The notes below the pieces were generated by a model. The model was not told the DNA's origin and ran no database searches. It saw only the letters and a list, made by a program, of their open reading frames with translations. Below, in pieces: positions 26,602 to 34,329 of a DNA stretch of 64,000 nt; the first letter of the stretch is position 1; every line of letters starts with the position of its first letter. This DNA comes from an uncultured Lachnospiraceae bacterium (lineage in GTDB: Bacteria > Bacillota > Clostridia > Lachnospirales > Lachnospiraceae), in NCBI GenBank assembly GCA_947625755.1, contig CANQPJ010000001.1:124001-188000 (forward strand), in the 5' to 3' direction. A program made the translations under genes and the position numbers.

Positions 26602-27480
26602 TTATTCAATATTCTGAATCTGTTCTCTAATTTTTTCAATGTCAGTTTTTAAGAGAATTGCTCTTTCTGAAATTTCTGCATCTGTTGTTTTTGACAGGGT
26701 AGTGTTTGCTTCCCGATTCATCTCCTGTGCAATAAAGTCAAGCCTTCTTCCAATCGTGCCGCCTTTTATCAAGTCATCCCTCATAGCTTTAATATGGCTG
26801 TCCAATCTGACTAATTCCTCGTCAATACAAATCTTATCTGAAAAAATTGTAACTTCCTGTGCTATTCTGGCTTCATCAATTTGTGCATCTTCCAACAGCT
26901 CATGTATTTTCCCTGTTATCTTTTCTCTATACTCTGCTACAATTACAGGCGATTTCATTTTAATAAAAGAAACATTTTCAATCATGGAATCGAGTTTTTC
27001 AAGTAAATCAGTCTTTAACCTTTCGCCCTCCTCAATTCTTGTCTCAATCAGTTTTTCTACCGCTCCGTCAATCGCTCTAATCACAAGACTTTCTATGATT
27101 TCCTCATCATCCTGTCCGTTTTCTATTGTAACAACATCAGGACTTCGCATAATATGGCTGGCTTTCATGTCATTTTCCAAACCAAGTTCTTTACTTATCT
27201 GTTTGTAACATTCATAGTATTCTTTTGCCAGCATGGAATTATAGCGAATACAGGTGTCGCCTTCTCCAAGATTCTCGTATGTTATAAATACATCCACTTT
27301 TCCTCTGTCAACGTACCTTCTCATTTCGTTTCTTACAGTACTTTCCAGAAAATTAAGTTTTCTTGGTAATTTAATCCCCACTTCCAAATATCTATGATTC
27401 ACAGATTTTATTTCAACAGTAACTTTTCTATCACCCGATGAAACCTCATATCTGCCGAATCCTGTCATACTTTTAAGCAT
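26602..27480 (-). CDS. yicC: YicC-type endoribonuclease
   Basis: 292 residues, usual length. YicC proteins are conserved endoribonucleases, studied mostly in E. coli and B. subtilis (YloC). Recognisable parts are the N-terminus MLKSMTGFGRYEV, EIKSVNHRYLEVGIKLPRKL, and the C-terminal GRRLDFIAQEMNREANTTLSKT. It is the first gene of the yicC-gmk-rpoZ operon, with its own strong promoter facing away from rqcH. Confidence 0.92.
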   Translation of the reverse strand: MLKSMTGFGRYEVSSGDRKVTVEIKSVNHRYLEVGIKLPRKLNFLESTVRNEMRRYVDRGKVDVFITYENLGEGDTCIRYNSMLAKEYYECYKQISKELGLENDMKASHIMRSPDVVTIENGQDDEEIIESLVIRAIDGAVEKLIETRIEEGERLKTDLLEKLDSMIENVSFIKMKSPVIVAEYREKITGKIHELLEDAQIDEARIAQEVTIFSDKICIDEELVRLDSHIKAMRDDLIKGGTIGRRLDFIAQEMNREANTTLSKTTDAEISERAILLKTDIEKIREQIQNIE

Positions 27481-27521
27481 ATTTGCCTCCTAGTGAAACA
27501 AAATTATCCACAGTCCATCTT

Positions 27522-27550
27522 ATTATAATTCATATAAAACATACCGTCAA
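27522..27550 (-). promoter_or_regulatory. SigmaA-type promoter of yicC-gmk-rpoZ
   Basis: On the minus strand TTGACG, 17 bases, TATAAT. Its -35 hexamer is two bases from the -35 of the divergent rqcH promoter. Confidence 0.8.
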
Positions 27551-27552
27551 GG

Positions 27553-27581
27553 TTGACTTACCCATTAAATAATAATACAAT
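27553..27581 (+). promoter_or_regulatory. SigmaA-type promoter of rqcH
   Basis: TTGACT, 17 bases, TACAAT. The expected start, about seven bases downstream of the -10, falls at the very beginning of the structured leader. Confidence 0.75.
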
Positions 27582-27584
27582 GTA

Positions 27585-27722
27585 ACAAGTTCAGCCATGC
27601 GATATAAGATATATACGGTAAGTAGCTGCTTGCAGGTTTCTTGCCGTGTATATCTTATATCATATGGTGAGCCATCACAGCGAAAAAAACTGTAAAGTTT
27701 TTGAGCTGTTGGCTGAACTTGT
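27585..27722 (+). ncRNA. Structured leader RNA of rqcH (multi-helix junction)
   Basis: P1 is 13 perfect pairs: ACAAGTTCAGCCA at 27585-27597 with TGGCTGAACTTGT at 27710-27722. P2 is 27601-27622 with 27640-27661: 22 pairs, 20 Watson-Crick and two that are G.U in the plus-strand RNA (A.C on the other strand). P3 is 27677-27709: ACAGC/GCTGT, a purine internal loop, then AAAAACT/AGTTTTT closed by a GTAA (GNRA-type) tetraloop. A 4-bp hairpin ATGG-TGAG-CCAT fits in the 15-base joint between P2 and P3. P3 joins P1 with no spacer. I do not recognise the family. It may be a cis-regulator of rqcH; a palindromic mobile element is the alternative. Confidence 0.6.
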
Positions 27723-27757
27723 ATGGTAAAGATTTTAACATATTAAGGAAGATTATC

Positions 27758-29515
27758 ATGGCTTTTGACGGAATAACTGTTTCAGCCCTAGTAGCTGAAT
27801 TAAATACAAAATTGAAAAATGGTCGTTTATCTAAAATCGCCCAAACCGAATCTGATGAACTCATGCTTACAATTAAAGTTGAAAAAAAACAATACCGTCT
27901 GTTAATTAGTGCCAATGCAAGTCTTCCGTTGGTATATTTAACAGATACAAATAAGACTGCTCCTCTTACTGCCCCAAATTTTTGTATGTTATTGCGAAAA
28001 CATATAAATAATGGTCGTATTATTTCTATTACCCAGCCGGGACTGGAGCGAATTATTGATTTTGAAATACAGCATTTAGACGAACTGGGAGATATTCAGA
28101 CAAAACATCTGATAGCTGAACTTATGGGCAAACACAGCAATATTATTTTTGTAGATGGAAATGTAATTTTAGATAGTATCAAACATGTCAACTCCATTAT
28201 GAGTTCCGTCCGCCAGGTTTTGCCCGGAAAAGAATATTTTATTCCGGACACAATGAAAAAAAAGGATCCGCTTACTGTAGAAAAAAGTGAATTTATGAAT
28301 ATTGTTTTTTCAAAATCAATGCCCCTTGCAAAAGCTATTTATTCTTCTTTTACCGGTATAAGCCCTACAATTGCAGAAAATATCTGTTATGAAACGAAAT
28401 TCGACTCTTCTATCCCTGCAAATACTTTGGAACCGGGAAATCAAAATATTATCTGGATGAATTTTTATCAGTTAATAAACCGTACAAAAAATAATTCATT
28501 TTCACCTGTAATATACGAAAAAAACGGAAAACCGGAAGAATTTTCTGCCTTTTTCCTTGCGACCTACTCTGATTGTACAGCAATATATTATGACAGCATC
28601 AGTAAACTTTTGGAAGCATACTACTCCAAAAGAAATCATTATACCCGCATGAGACAAAAATCATTGGATTTAAGAAAAATTGTCTCTACTGCATTGGAGC
28701 GGGATATGAAAAAATACAATATACAGTTAAAGCAGTTAAAAGATACTGAAAAAAAAGAAAAATACAAGGTATATGGGGATTTGCTGACAACCTATGGATA
28801 TTCTATTAAACCCGGAGCAAAAGAATTTGAAACCATTGATTTCTATACAGGAAATCCGGTGAAAATTCCATTAGATACAACACTTTCTCCGATTGATAAT
28901 GCAAAAAAATTTTTTGACAAATATGCCAAACTAAAGCGGACATATGAAGCATTAATCAACATTATTAAAGAAACAAAAAATTCCATAGAATATCTGGAAT
29001 CAATTAATGTTTCTATCGATATTGCAACGAGCGAAGAAGATTTGAAGGCAATAAGCACAGAACTGATTGAAACAGGATATATCAAGAAAAAATATTCCGG
29101 AAAAAACAAAAAAAATACAGAAAAAAGCAAACCTTTGCATTATGTTTCTTCAGATGGATTTGATATGTATGTAGGAAAAAACAATATACAAAACGAAGAA
29201 CTGACCTTTAAAATTGCAACCGGAAACGATTGGTGGTTCCACAGCAAATCATTTCCCGGCTCTCATGTAATTGTGAAAGCAAAGAATAAAGAGCTTCCGG
29301 ATTCTACATTTGAAGAGGCAGCAAGATTAGCCGCCCACTATTCTAAAGCGTCAAATCAGGATAAAGTAGAAATAGACTATGTACAAAAAAAACATATAAA
29401 AAAGGTTGCCGGCGCCATGCCCGGATTTGTAATATATCATACAAATTATTCCATGATAGCAAGTCCCGATATTTCGAATATAAAATGTTGTGATAATCCG
29501 GATATTCATCTGTAA
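27758..29515 (+). CDS. rqcH: Ribosome quality control protein RqcH (NFACT / FbpA family)
   Basis: 585 residues. RqcH binds stalled 50S subunits and adds alanine tails to the trapped peptide; older annotation calls it fibronectin-binding protein. The order is NFACT-N (1-200, with FCMLLRKHINNGRI and AELMGKHSNIIFVDG), HhH-like and coiled-coil middle (about 280-440), and NFACT-R (about 460-560, NDWWFHSKSFPGSHVIVKAK and AAHYSKASNQ). At the position of the Asp-Arg motif reported as essential in B. subtilis RqcH, the sequence reads Glu-Arg (GLERIIDF). An in-frame start at 27701 lies inside the leader structure; ATG 27758 after AAGGAAG gives the family N-terminus MAFDG. Confidence 0.88.
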   Translation: MAFDGITVSALVAELNTKLKNGRLSKIAQTESDELMLTIKVEKKQYRLLISANASLPLVYLTDTNKTAPLTAPNFCMLLRKHINNGRIISITQPGLERIIDFEIQHLDELGDIQTKHLIAELMGKHSNIIFVDGNVILDSIKHVNSIMSSVRQVLPGKEYFIPDTMKKKDPLTVEKSEFMNIVFSKSMPLAKAIYSSFTGISPTIAENICYETKFDSSIPANTLEPGNQNIIWMNFYQLINRTKNNSFSPVIYEKNGKPEEFSAFFLATYSDCTAIYYDSISKLLEAYYSKRNHYTRMRQKSLDLRKIVSTALERDMKKYNIQLKQLKDTEKKEKYKVYGDLLTTYGYSIKPGAKEFETIDFYTGNPVKIPLDTTLSPIDNAKKFFDKYAKLKRTYEALINIIKETKNSIEYLESINVSIDIATSEEDLKAISTELIETGYIKKKYSGKNKKNTEKSKPLHYVSSDGFDMYVGKNNIQNEELTFKIATGNDWWFHSKSFPGSHVIVKAKNKELPDSTFEEAARLAAHYSKASNQDKVEIDYVQKKHIKKVAGAMPGFVIYHTNYSMIASPDISNIKCCDNPDIHL

Positions 29516-29524
29516 AACATAATA

Positions 29525-29560
29525 AAACGGTTGAGATTGATTTTTTAATCTCAACCGTTT
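29525..29560. terminator. Terminator of rqcH
   Basis: AAACGGTTGAGATT pairs perfectly with AATCTCAACCGTTT (14 bp) around eight bases. The right side continues into a T-rich stretch and the left into an A-rich one; glgA converges from the other side. Confidence 0.85.
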
Positions 29561-29603
29561 ATTTATTTAAGAAATTTTTTCAACAGACATAATTTCCTTA
29601 TCT

Positions 29604-31046
29604 CTATCCAAGCAAGTCATTATATAACTGCTGATATTTATCTGCAGATGCCTTCCATGAGAAGTCAACATCCATTGCCCTTTCTATCATTTTGTTCCAG
29701 TCACGTTTTTTATCATAATATACATGTTCCGCATATCTGACTGTTCCCATCATTTCATGCGCATTATAATTGCTGAATGAAAATCCTGTACCAGTATTTT
29801 CATATTCATTGTACGGCTGTACTGTATCCTTTAATCCGCCTGTTTCACGGACAATCGGGAGTGTACCATACCTTAAACTCATCAGCTGGCTCAAACCACA
29901 TGGTTCAAAGAGCGATGGCATAAGAAAGGCATCACATGCCGCATATATTTTGTGCGATAATTCTTCTGAATAATATATATTGGCAGATACATCTTTGCCA
30001 TATTTCCAATCAAAATGCCTGAACATATTTTCATATCGCTCTTCGCCGGTTCCAAGAATTACAAACTGCAATGCATCCTGACACATTTCATCCATAACAT
30101 AAGCTATCAGGTCCAAACCTTTTTGATCTGTCAGACGGCTAACTAAACCTATCATCATCTTCTTTGGATTGACTTCTAATCCCAGTTCCTTTTGTAGTGC
30201 TGTTTTGTTCTTTACTTTCTCTTTTCTGAAGTTTTCTTTCGAAAAATTATTTGATATGAATTTGTCTGTAGCCGGGTTATATTCATCGTAATCAATACCA
30301 TTTACGATTCCCCGCAGGCAATTAGACCTTGCCCGCATCAAACCGTCCAGTCCTTCACCGTAAAATGGAGTCTTAATTTCTTCCGCATATGTATCACTAA
30401 CTGTAGTAACCATATCTGCGTAAACAATACCACCTTTTAAATAATTACCGTCATCATAATCTTTTAATTTATCTGATGTGAAATAGTAATCGGAAAGTCC
30501 TGCAATATCCTTAATTGTCTCAACATCCCAAACTCCCTGAAATTTCAGGTTATGGATTGTCATAATGGATTTAATTCCGCGATAAAAGTCTCCGTAGGAA
30601 AAACTATCCTTTAAATATACCGGTATCAAACCTGTCTGCCAGTCATGGCAGTGAATAATGTCAGGTCTGAAATCAATAATCGGCAGCGCTGACAAAACCG
30701 CCCTTGAGAAAAAAGCAAATTTTTCCAAATCATACCGAATATCGCTGTATGGTTTAGGTCCTGCAAAATAATATTCATTGTCAATGAAGTAAAATTTTAC
30801 TCCCTCATATTCCATTTCCAAAATACCTACATACTGTCTTCTCCAACATAAATCCATATAAAAATGATTTACATAGTTCATTTGATTTTTCCATTTTTCA
30901 TCCATACACATATATTTTGGAATGATGACTCTGACATCATACTCTTCCTTATCAAAACATTTTGGCAACGAACCAACAACATCTGCTAATCCCCCTGTTT
31001 TAATAAACGGTACACATTCTGATGCTGCAAATAAAATTTTCTTCAT
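29604..31046 (-). CDS. glgA: Glycogen synthase (ADP-glucose)
   Basis: 480 residues. It is a GT5 glycosyltransferase that extends alpha-1,4-glucan from ADP-glucose in the cytoplasm. The ADP-glucose site is SECVPFIKTGGLADVVGSLP at the N-terminus. The catalytic C-terminal domain has LVSRLTDQKGLDL and MPSLFEPCGLSQLMSLRYGTLPIVRETGGL. No glgC, glgD or glgB is in this window. It follows spo0A by 37 bp on the same strand and may be read from the same message, which would tie reserve glucan to the sporulation regulator, but that is inferred only from spacing. Confidence 0.93.
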   Translation of the reverse strand: MKKILFAASECVPFIKTGGLADVVGSLPKCFDKEEYDVRVIIPKYMCMDEKWKNQMNYVNHFYMDLCWRRQYVGILEMEYEGVKFYFIDNEYYFAGPKPYSDIRYDLEKFAFFSRAVLSALPIIDFRPDIIHCHDWQTGLIPVYLKDSFSYGDFYRGIKSIMTIHNLKFQGVWDVETIKDIAGLSDYYFTSDKLKDYDDGNYLKGGIVYADMVTTVSDTYAEEIKTPFYGEGLDGLMRARSNCLRGIVNGIDYDEYNPATDKFISNNFSKENFRKEKVKNKTALQKELGLEVNPKKMMIGLVSRLTDQKGLDLIAYVMDEMCQDALQFVILGTGEERYENMFRHFDWKYGKDVSANIYYSEELSHKIYAACDAFLMPSLFEPCGLSQLMSLRYGTLPIVRETGGLKDTVQPYNEYENTGTGFSFSNYNAHEMMGTVRYAEHVYYDKKRDWNKMIERAMDVDFSWKASADKYQQLYNDLLG

Positions 31047-31083
31047 ATTTTTTCCTCCAGATTCATTTCATATGTATTTTTAT

Positions 31084-31938
31084 TTATCTACATTTATACT
31101 CCAGCCGGATTTTATCGGCAATCAGAGCAATAAATTCTGAATTTGTCGGCTTACCTTTCTCTGCATTGATAGTATAACCAAACAGTTCATCAATGGTATC
31201 CATTCGTCCCCTGTTCCATGCAACCTCTATGGCATGTCTTATAGCTCTTTCCACTCTGCTGGAAGTAGTCTGAAACTTCTTTGCAATGGTAGGGTATAAG
31301 ATTTTTGTAATGGAATTGAGCATTTCTGTATCATTTACCGACATAATAATAGCTTCTCTTAAATATTGGTAACCTTTAATATGTGCCGGCACTCCGACGT
31401 CATGTATAATGGCTGTAACATCGCTTTCGATATTTCTATCCATAAACTGCTGTCGGTTTTCTCCTGCATCTATAAACTTTTTATTTTCCGGTATTCGTTT
31501 ATTATAAGATTTTACCCCTTTTACTCTATCAATTATCATGTCTGTTTCAAAAGGCTTCAGCATATAATAACCTGCCCCGAAACCAAACGCATCCTGAATA
31601 ACACTTTCATTACTGATTGCTGATGTAATGATGAAAAAAGGAGCCCGGATTAATGCGCCGTCATTATGTATTTTATTCATCAAAGATAATCCGTCCATTT
31701 TTGGCATTATTAAATCCAAAATAACAACATCCGGATTTGTTTTTCGAATTAAATCATATGCTTCTTCTCCATTTTTTGCTTTTCCAACAATTTTAATGGA
31801 CGAATCTTTTGTCAGTGCATCACTGATATTTTCGATTATTTTTTCATTATCATCTACAATAGCTACATTAATAATATTTGAGCTATTATTATAATTATTG
31901 CTAATATTCACGCCACGATTTGTAATAGTTCTATTCAT
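31084..31938 (-). CDS. spo0A: Sporulation master regulator Spo0A
   Basis: 284 residues. Spo0A is the response regulator that commits the cell to sporulation. The receiver domain (about 25-145) has the acidic pair VDDNEK, the phospho-acceptor Asp in [13 protein letters not shown], and the Lys in YMLKPFE. The C-terminal effector domain (about 180-284) holds the Spo0A HTH ([18 protein letters not shown]) and the end [16 protein letters not shown] longer reading frame to 32058 would add 40 residues crossing the promoter; ATG 31938 after GGAGGAAAG is chosen. A perfect 0A box lies upstream, as expected for autoregulation. Confidence 0.95.
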   Translation of the reverse strand: MNRTITNRGVNISNNYNNSSNIINVAIVDDNEKIIENISDALTKDSSIKIVGKAKNGEEAYDLIRKTNPDVVILDLIMPKMDGLSLMNKIHNDGALIRAPFFIITSAISNESVIQDAFGFGAGYYMLKPFETDMIIDRVKGVKSYNKRIPENKKFIDAGENRQQFMDRNIESDVTAIIHDVGVPAHIKGYQYLREAIIMSVNDTEMLNSITKILYPTIAKKFQTTSSRVERAIRHAIEVAWNRGRMDTIDELFGYTINAEKGKPTNSEFIALIADKIRLEYKCR

Positions 31939-31993
31939 CTTTCCTCCTGTTTTGTCAAAATACAGTACTGTTTGAATTCTTTTGACATAGAAG

Positions 31994-32022
31994 ATTATAG
32001 TTCGTTCCCCCAAGATGTTCAA
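31994..32022 (-). promoter_or_regulatory. SigmaA-type promoter of spo0A
   Basis: On the minus strand TTGAAC, 17 bases, TATAAT, 55 bp before the start codon. Confidence 0.75.
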
Positions 32023-32047
32023 CTTAAACAAATCGCATAAAAACCTA

Positions 32048-32059
32048 TTTTTCGACAAA
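32048..32059 (-). promoter_or_regulatory. 0A box upstream of spo0A
   Basis: TTTGTCGAAAAA on the minus strand contains the full 0A core TGTCGAA. It lies 25 bp upstream of the -35, a position suited to control of spo0A by its own product. Confidence 0.7.
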
Positions 32060-32157
32060 TCGGTTTACATATCAAAAAACACATTACATAAAATGGTTTA
32101 TTCTTTCAACAATCGAAAAAATTAAAGTCGAAAAAAAGAAAAAAAAGTCAATATTTT

Positions 32158-32907
32158 TTAATTGATATATACAACCATTTCTTCTTTTTCTGCTAACTCA
32201 ATTCTGTAACCATCTCTTAATTCGTAATATACTTTTGGTTTTAATAAAGTACCGTTTATTTTTGTTCCATTGGTAGAATCATAGTCCGCAATCCTGTATT
32301 TTCCGTCCTTACATGAAATAACAACATGTATTTTTGATATGTAAGTCTGTGGGATTTCTATATTTGCATTTCCTCTTCCAATGGTAAACGGAGTCTTGTT
32401 AATTTCATATTTTTTATTATTATAAATAATAATTGCTTCCGGAGCATCACTATTTACATCTTTTTTATAATGTTTGGTAGCTGATGACACCGCTTTTGCT
32501 GTGGTACGCTTCTTTCTCAACTCCAGATTATACTCTGTAAACGGATTTAAAACCATACCATTAAGATTTTCACATTCATTCATAAAGTTATATGCATATG
32601 AAGCAGGTACTTTTATAAAAGAAAAATTTTCCATGTAGTCTCTCGGTATCTGTTCATAAGAAGTAAACACCGGTAATAATCTGGCTCTTCCGCCATCCTT
32701 AACAATATCCGGTTTTAAAGCTGTACCTTCAATGGTCTCTCCAAAAATTTCTGCGTCTTCAAAACTGGTACGCATAGCCATAATTACATCTGCCTTTTGG
32801 AAAATATCAACAATATCTTTCTTTTTTATTTTCTTTTCCGGCTTTTTATTGTATTTCTTTATCATATCTTCAATTTGAAATACTAATTCTGCATTATTTT
32901 TTGCCAT
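32158..32907 (-). CDS. SseB-like domain fused to FHA domain
   Basis: 249 residues, no signal peptide or membrane helix, so cytoplasmic. Residues about 60-140 resemble the SseB N-terminal domain (ARLLPVFTSYEQIP and LNGMVLNPFTEYNLEL). Residues about 170-249 are an FHA domain that binds phosphothreonine peptides, with the key sites FTIGRGNANIEI, ISKIHVVI and DSTNGTKING. It sits between spo0A and spoIVB, which are direct neighbours in many Firmicutes. The partner kinase and the role are unknown. I name the domains only; a regulatory role is inference. Confidence 0.65.
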   Translation of the reverse strand: MAKNNAELVFQIEDMIKKYNKKPEKKIKKKDIVDIFQKADVIMAMRTSFEDAEIFGETIEGTALKPDIVKDGGRARLLPVFTSYEQIPRDYMENFSFIKVPASYAYNFMNECENLNGMVLNPFTEYNLELRKKRTTAKAVSSATKHYKKDVNSDAPEAIIIYNNKKYEINKTPFTIGRGNANIEIPQTYISKIHVVISCKDGKYRIADYDSTNGTKINGTLLKPKVYYELRDGYRIELAEKEEMVVYIN

Positions 32908-32996
32908 AATTTCCTCCTTATGCTTCCAATGAAAATCTTTCTATTAATATAATAAATACATTATACTACAAAATTCGACTTATTAATATAGAAATT

Positions 32997-34214
32997 TTAA
33001 TATCCTAATATCATATTTTCTGCAAAAATACCATATCCCTTTGTCGGATCATTTACCATAACATGTGTGACAGCCCCAACCACCTTATTATTTTGAATGA
33101 TAGGACATCCGCTCATTCCCTGTACAATACCATTTGTTTTTTCAAGCAGTTCTTTGTCAACAATTTTTATAATCATATTTTTCTCTTTATTATTCTTATT
33201 TATTTCTACAATGTCAATATCATAAAGATGAACTTTATCATTAATAATAAACTGTATTTTCGCCTTCCCTTTTGTTATTTCATTATTTAGCGCCATTTCC
33301 ATTTTCTTAATTTTGTATTGTTTGTAAATCGGCTTTTTAATTTTTCCGTTTATTCCGCAATTATTATTCGACAATATATTTCCAATAATATTTTCCTTAT
33401 TATACTCTATACTTCCACATAAGCCTCCGGGTACGCCTTTTTTTCCTTTTTTTACGCCCCATATATTAGCATTATAAATGGTACCTTTGTGAGAGGATAA
33501 AAGCATTCCTGTATCAATATCGCTGATTCCATGTCCCAGAGCATAATACATATCTCCATAAATAAAGGACATACTTCCGATTCCCTGGGAATCATCCCTT
33601 ACCCAGATACCCAACATATATTCACCATTTTTTGCTTCCACAGGCTGAATCACCGTCGTTCTGATTCCTACTTCTGATTTAATTGTTAAAGAAACCTGTT
33701 TATTTTTATTTTCGCTAATTAAATATAAAAGCTGGGCTTTATTACTGATTCGTACGTTGTTAAATTTTACAATATATTCTCCTGAAAACACTTTGCCTTC
33801 TGCCGGAGAAACCAGATTTTCGTTTTTATCCTTAATTTTTCCGGAATCAATTATCATTACCCCTTGTGTTTTCAAATATAGACCAATTGGCAAACCAACC
33901 GGGTATACATACGTTTTGTCGATTACTTTTACCTTTGCTTTTTTTAATGAAAAAAGTCCAAACAATTTGTATTTTCCCTGATAATCTCCTTTTTCACCGG
34001 AATAAATATTATTTTTTCCTGAAAGATTAATATTTTGTTCATTATTTACATCGAGAGATACCGGAATGGAAAAATCGTATTTAGTTATTTGATTGGAATT
34101 TACAAAAATTGTATTTGGCAGATGATTATTTACATATAAAATACCCGACACGACAATCACCAACAATGCCATTAATATAGATACAATTAAACAATTACGA
34201 TAAGTTTTTCTCAT
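32997..34214 (-). CDS. spoIVB: SpoIVB sporulation signal protease
   Basis: 405 residues. SpoIVB is made in the forespore, crosses into the intermembrane space and cuts SpoIVFA, which sets off SigmaK activation. One N-terminal membrane helix (LIVSILMALLVIVVSGILYV) is followed by a PDZ domain (about 115-200) and the S55 peptidase domain. The catalytic His is in YALGHGISDIDTG; the catalytic Ser is in GMSGCPIIQ, where Cys replaces the second Ser of the usual GMSGSP but the nucleophile itself is kept. Two ATGs lie at 34220 and 34214; the second is better spaced from GGGGG. It neighbours recN and spo0A as in other spore formers. Confidence 0.9.
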   Translation of the reverse strand: MRKTYRNCLIVSILMALLVIVVSGILYVNNHLPNTIFVNSNQITKYDFSIPVSLDVNNEQNINLSGKNNIYSGEKGDYQGKYKLFGLFSLKKAKVKVIDKTYVYPVGLPIGLYLKTQGVMIIDSGKIKDKNENLVSPAEGKVFSGEYIVKFNNVRISNKAQLLYLISENKNKQVSLTIKSEVGIRTTVIQPVEAKNGEYMLGIWVRDDSQGIGSMSFIYGDMYYALGHGISDIDTGMLLSSHKGTIYNANIWGVKKGKKGVPGGLCGSIEYNKENIIGNILSNNNCGINGKIKKPIYKQYKIKKMEMALNNEITKGKAKIQFIINDKVHLYDIDIVEINKNNKEKNMIIKIVDKELLEKTNGIVQGMSGCPIIQNNKVVGAVTHVMVNDPTKGYGIFAENMILGY

Positions 34215-34280
34215 TTCCATACCCCCACAAATTATATTTTATTATCCTGTCTTTTTTTTATTACTATTTATTCACAAAAA

Positions 34281-34308
34281 AAGAAGGAAGATTTTTAACC
34301 TCCTTCTT
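34281..34308 (-). terminator. Terminator of the core operon after recN
   Basis: AAGAAGGA pairs with TCCTTCTT across a 12-base loop that can extend the stem. On the minus strand it runs into seven T. Confidence 0.75.
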
Positions 34309-34329
34309 AATATTCCAAAAAACAATTGT

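Noticed and set aside
27585-27722. Rho-independent terminator or T-box reading of the rqcH leader
   Set aside because: No U-run follows the last helix, and no T-box sequence or specifier-loop layout is present; rqcH is not an aminoacylation or biosynthetic gene.
32110-32136. Two further 0A-box-like sites (CAATCGAA and AAGTCGAA) between spo0A and the FHA gene
   Set aside because: Each misses the TGTCGAA core by at least one base and lies in very A-rich sequence, where such matches arise by chance.
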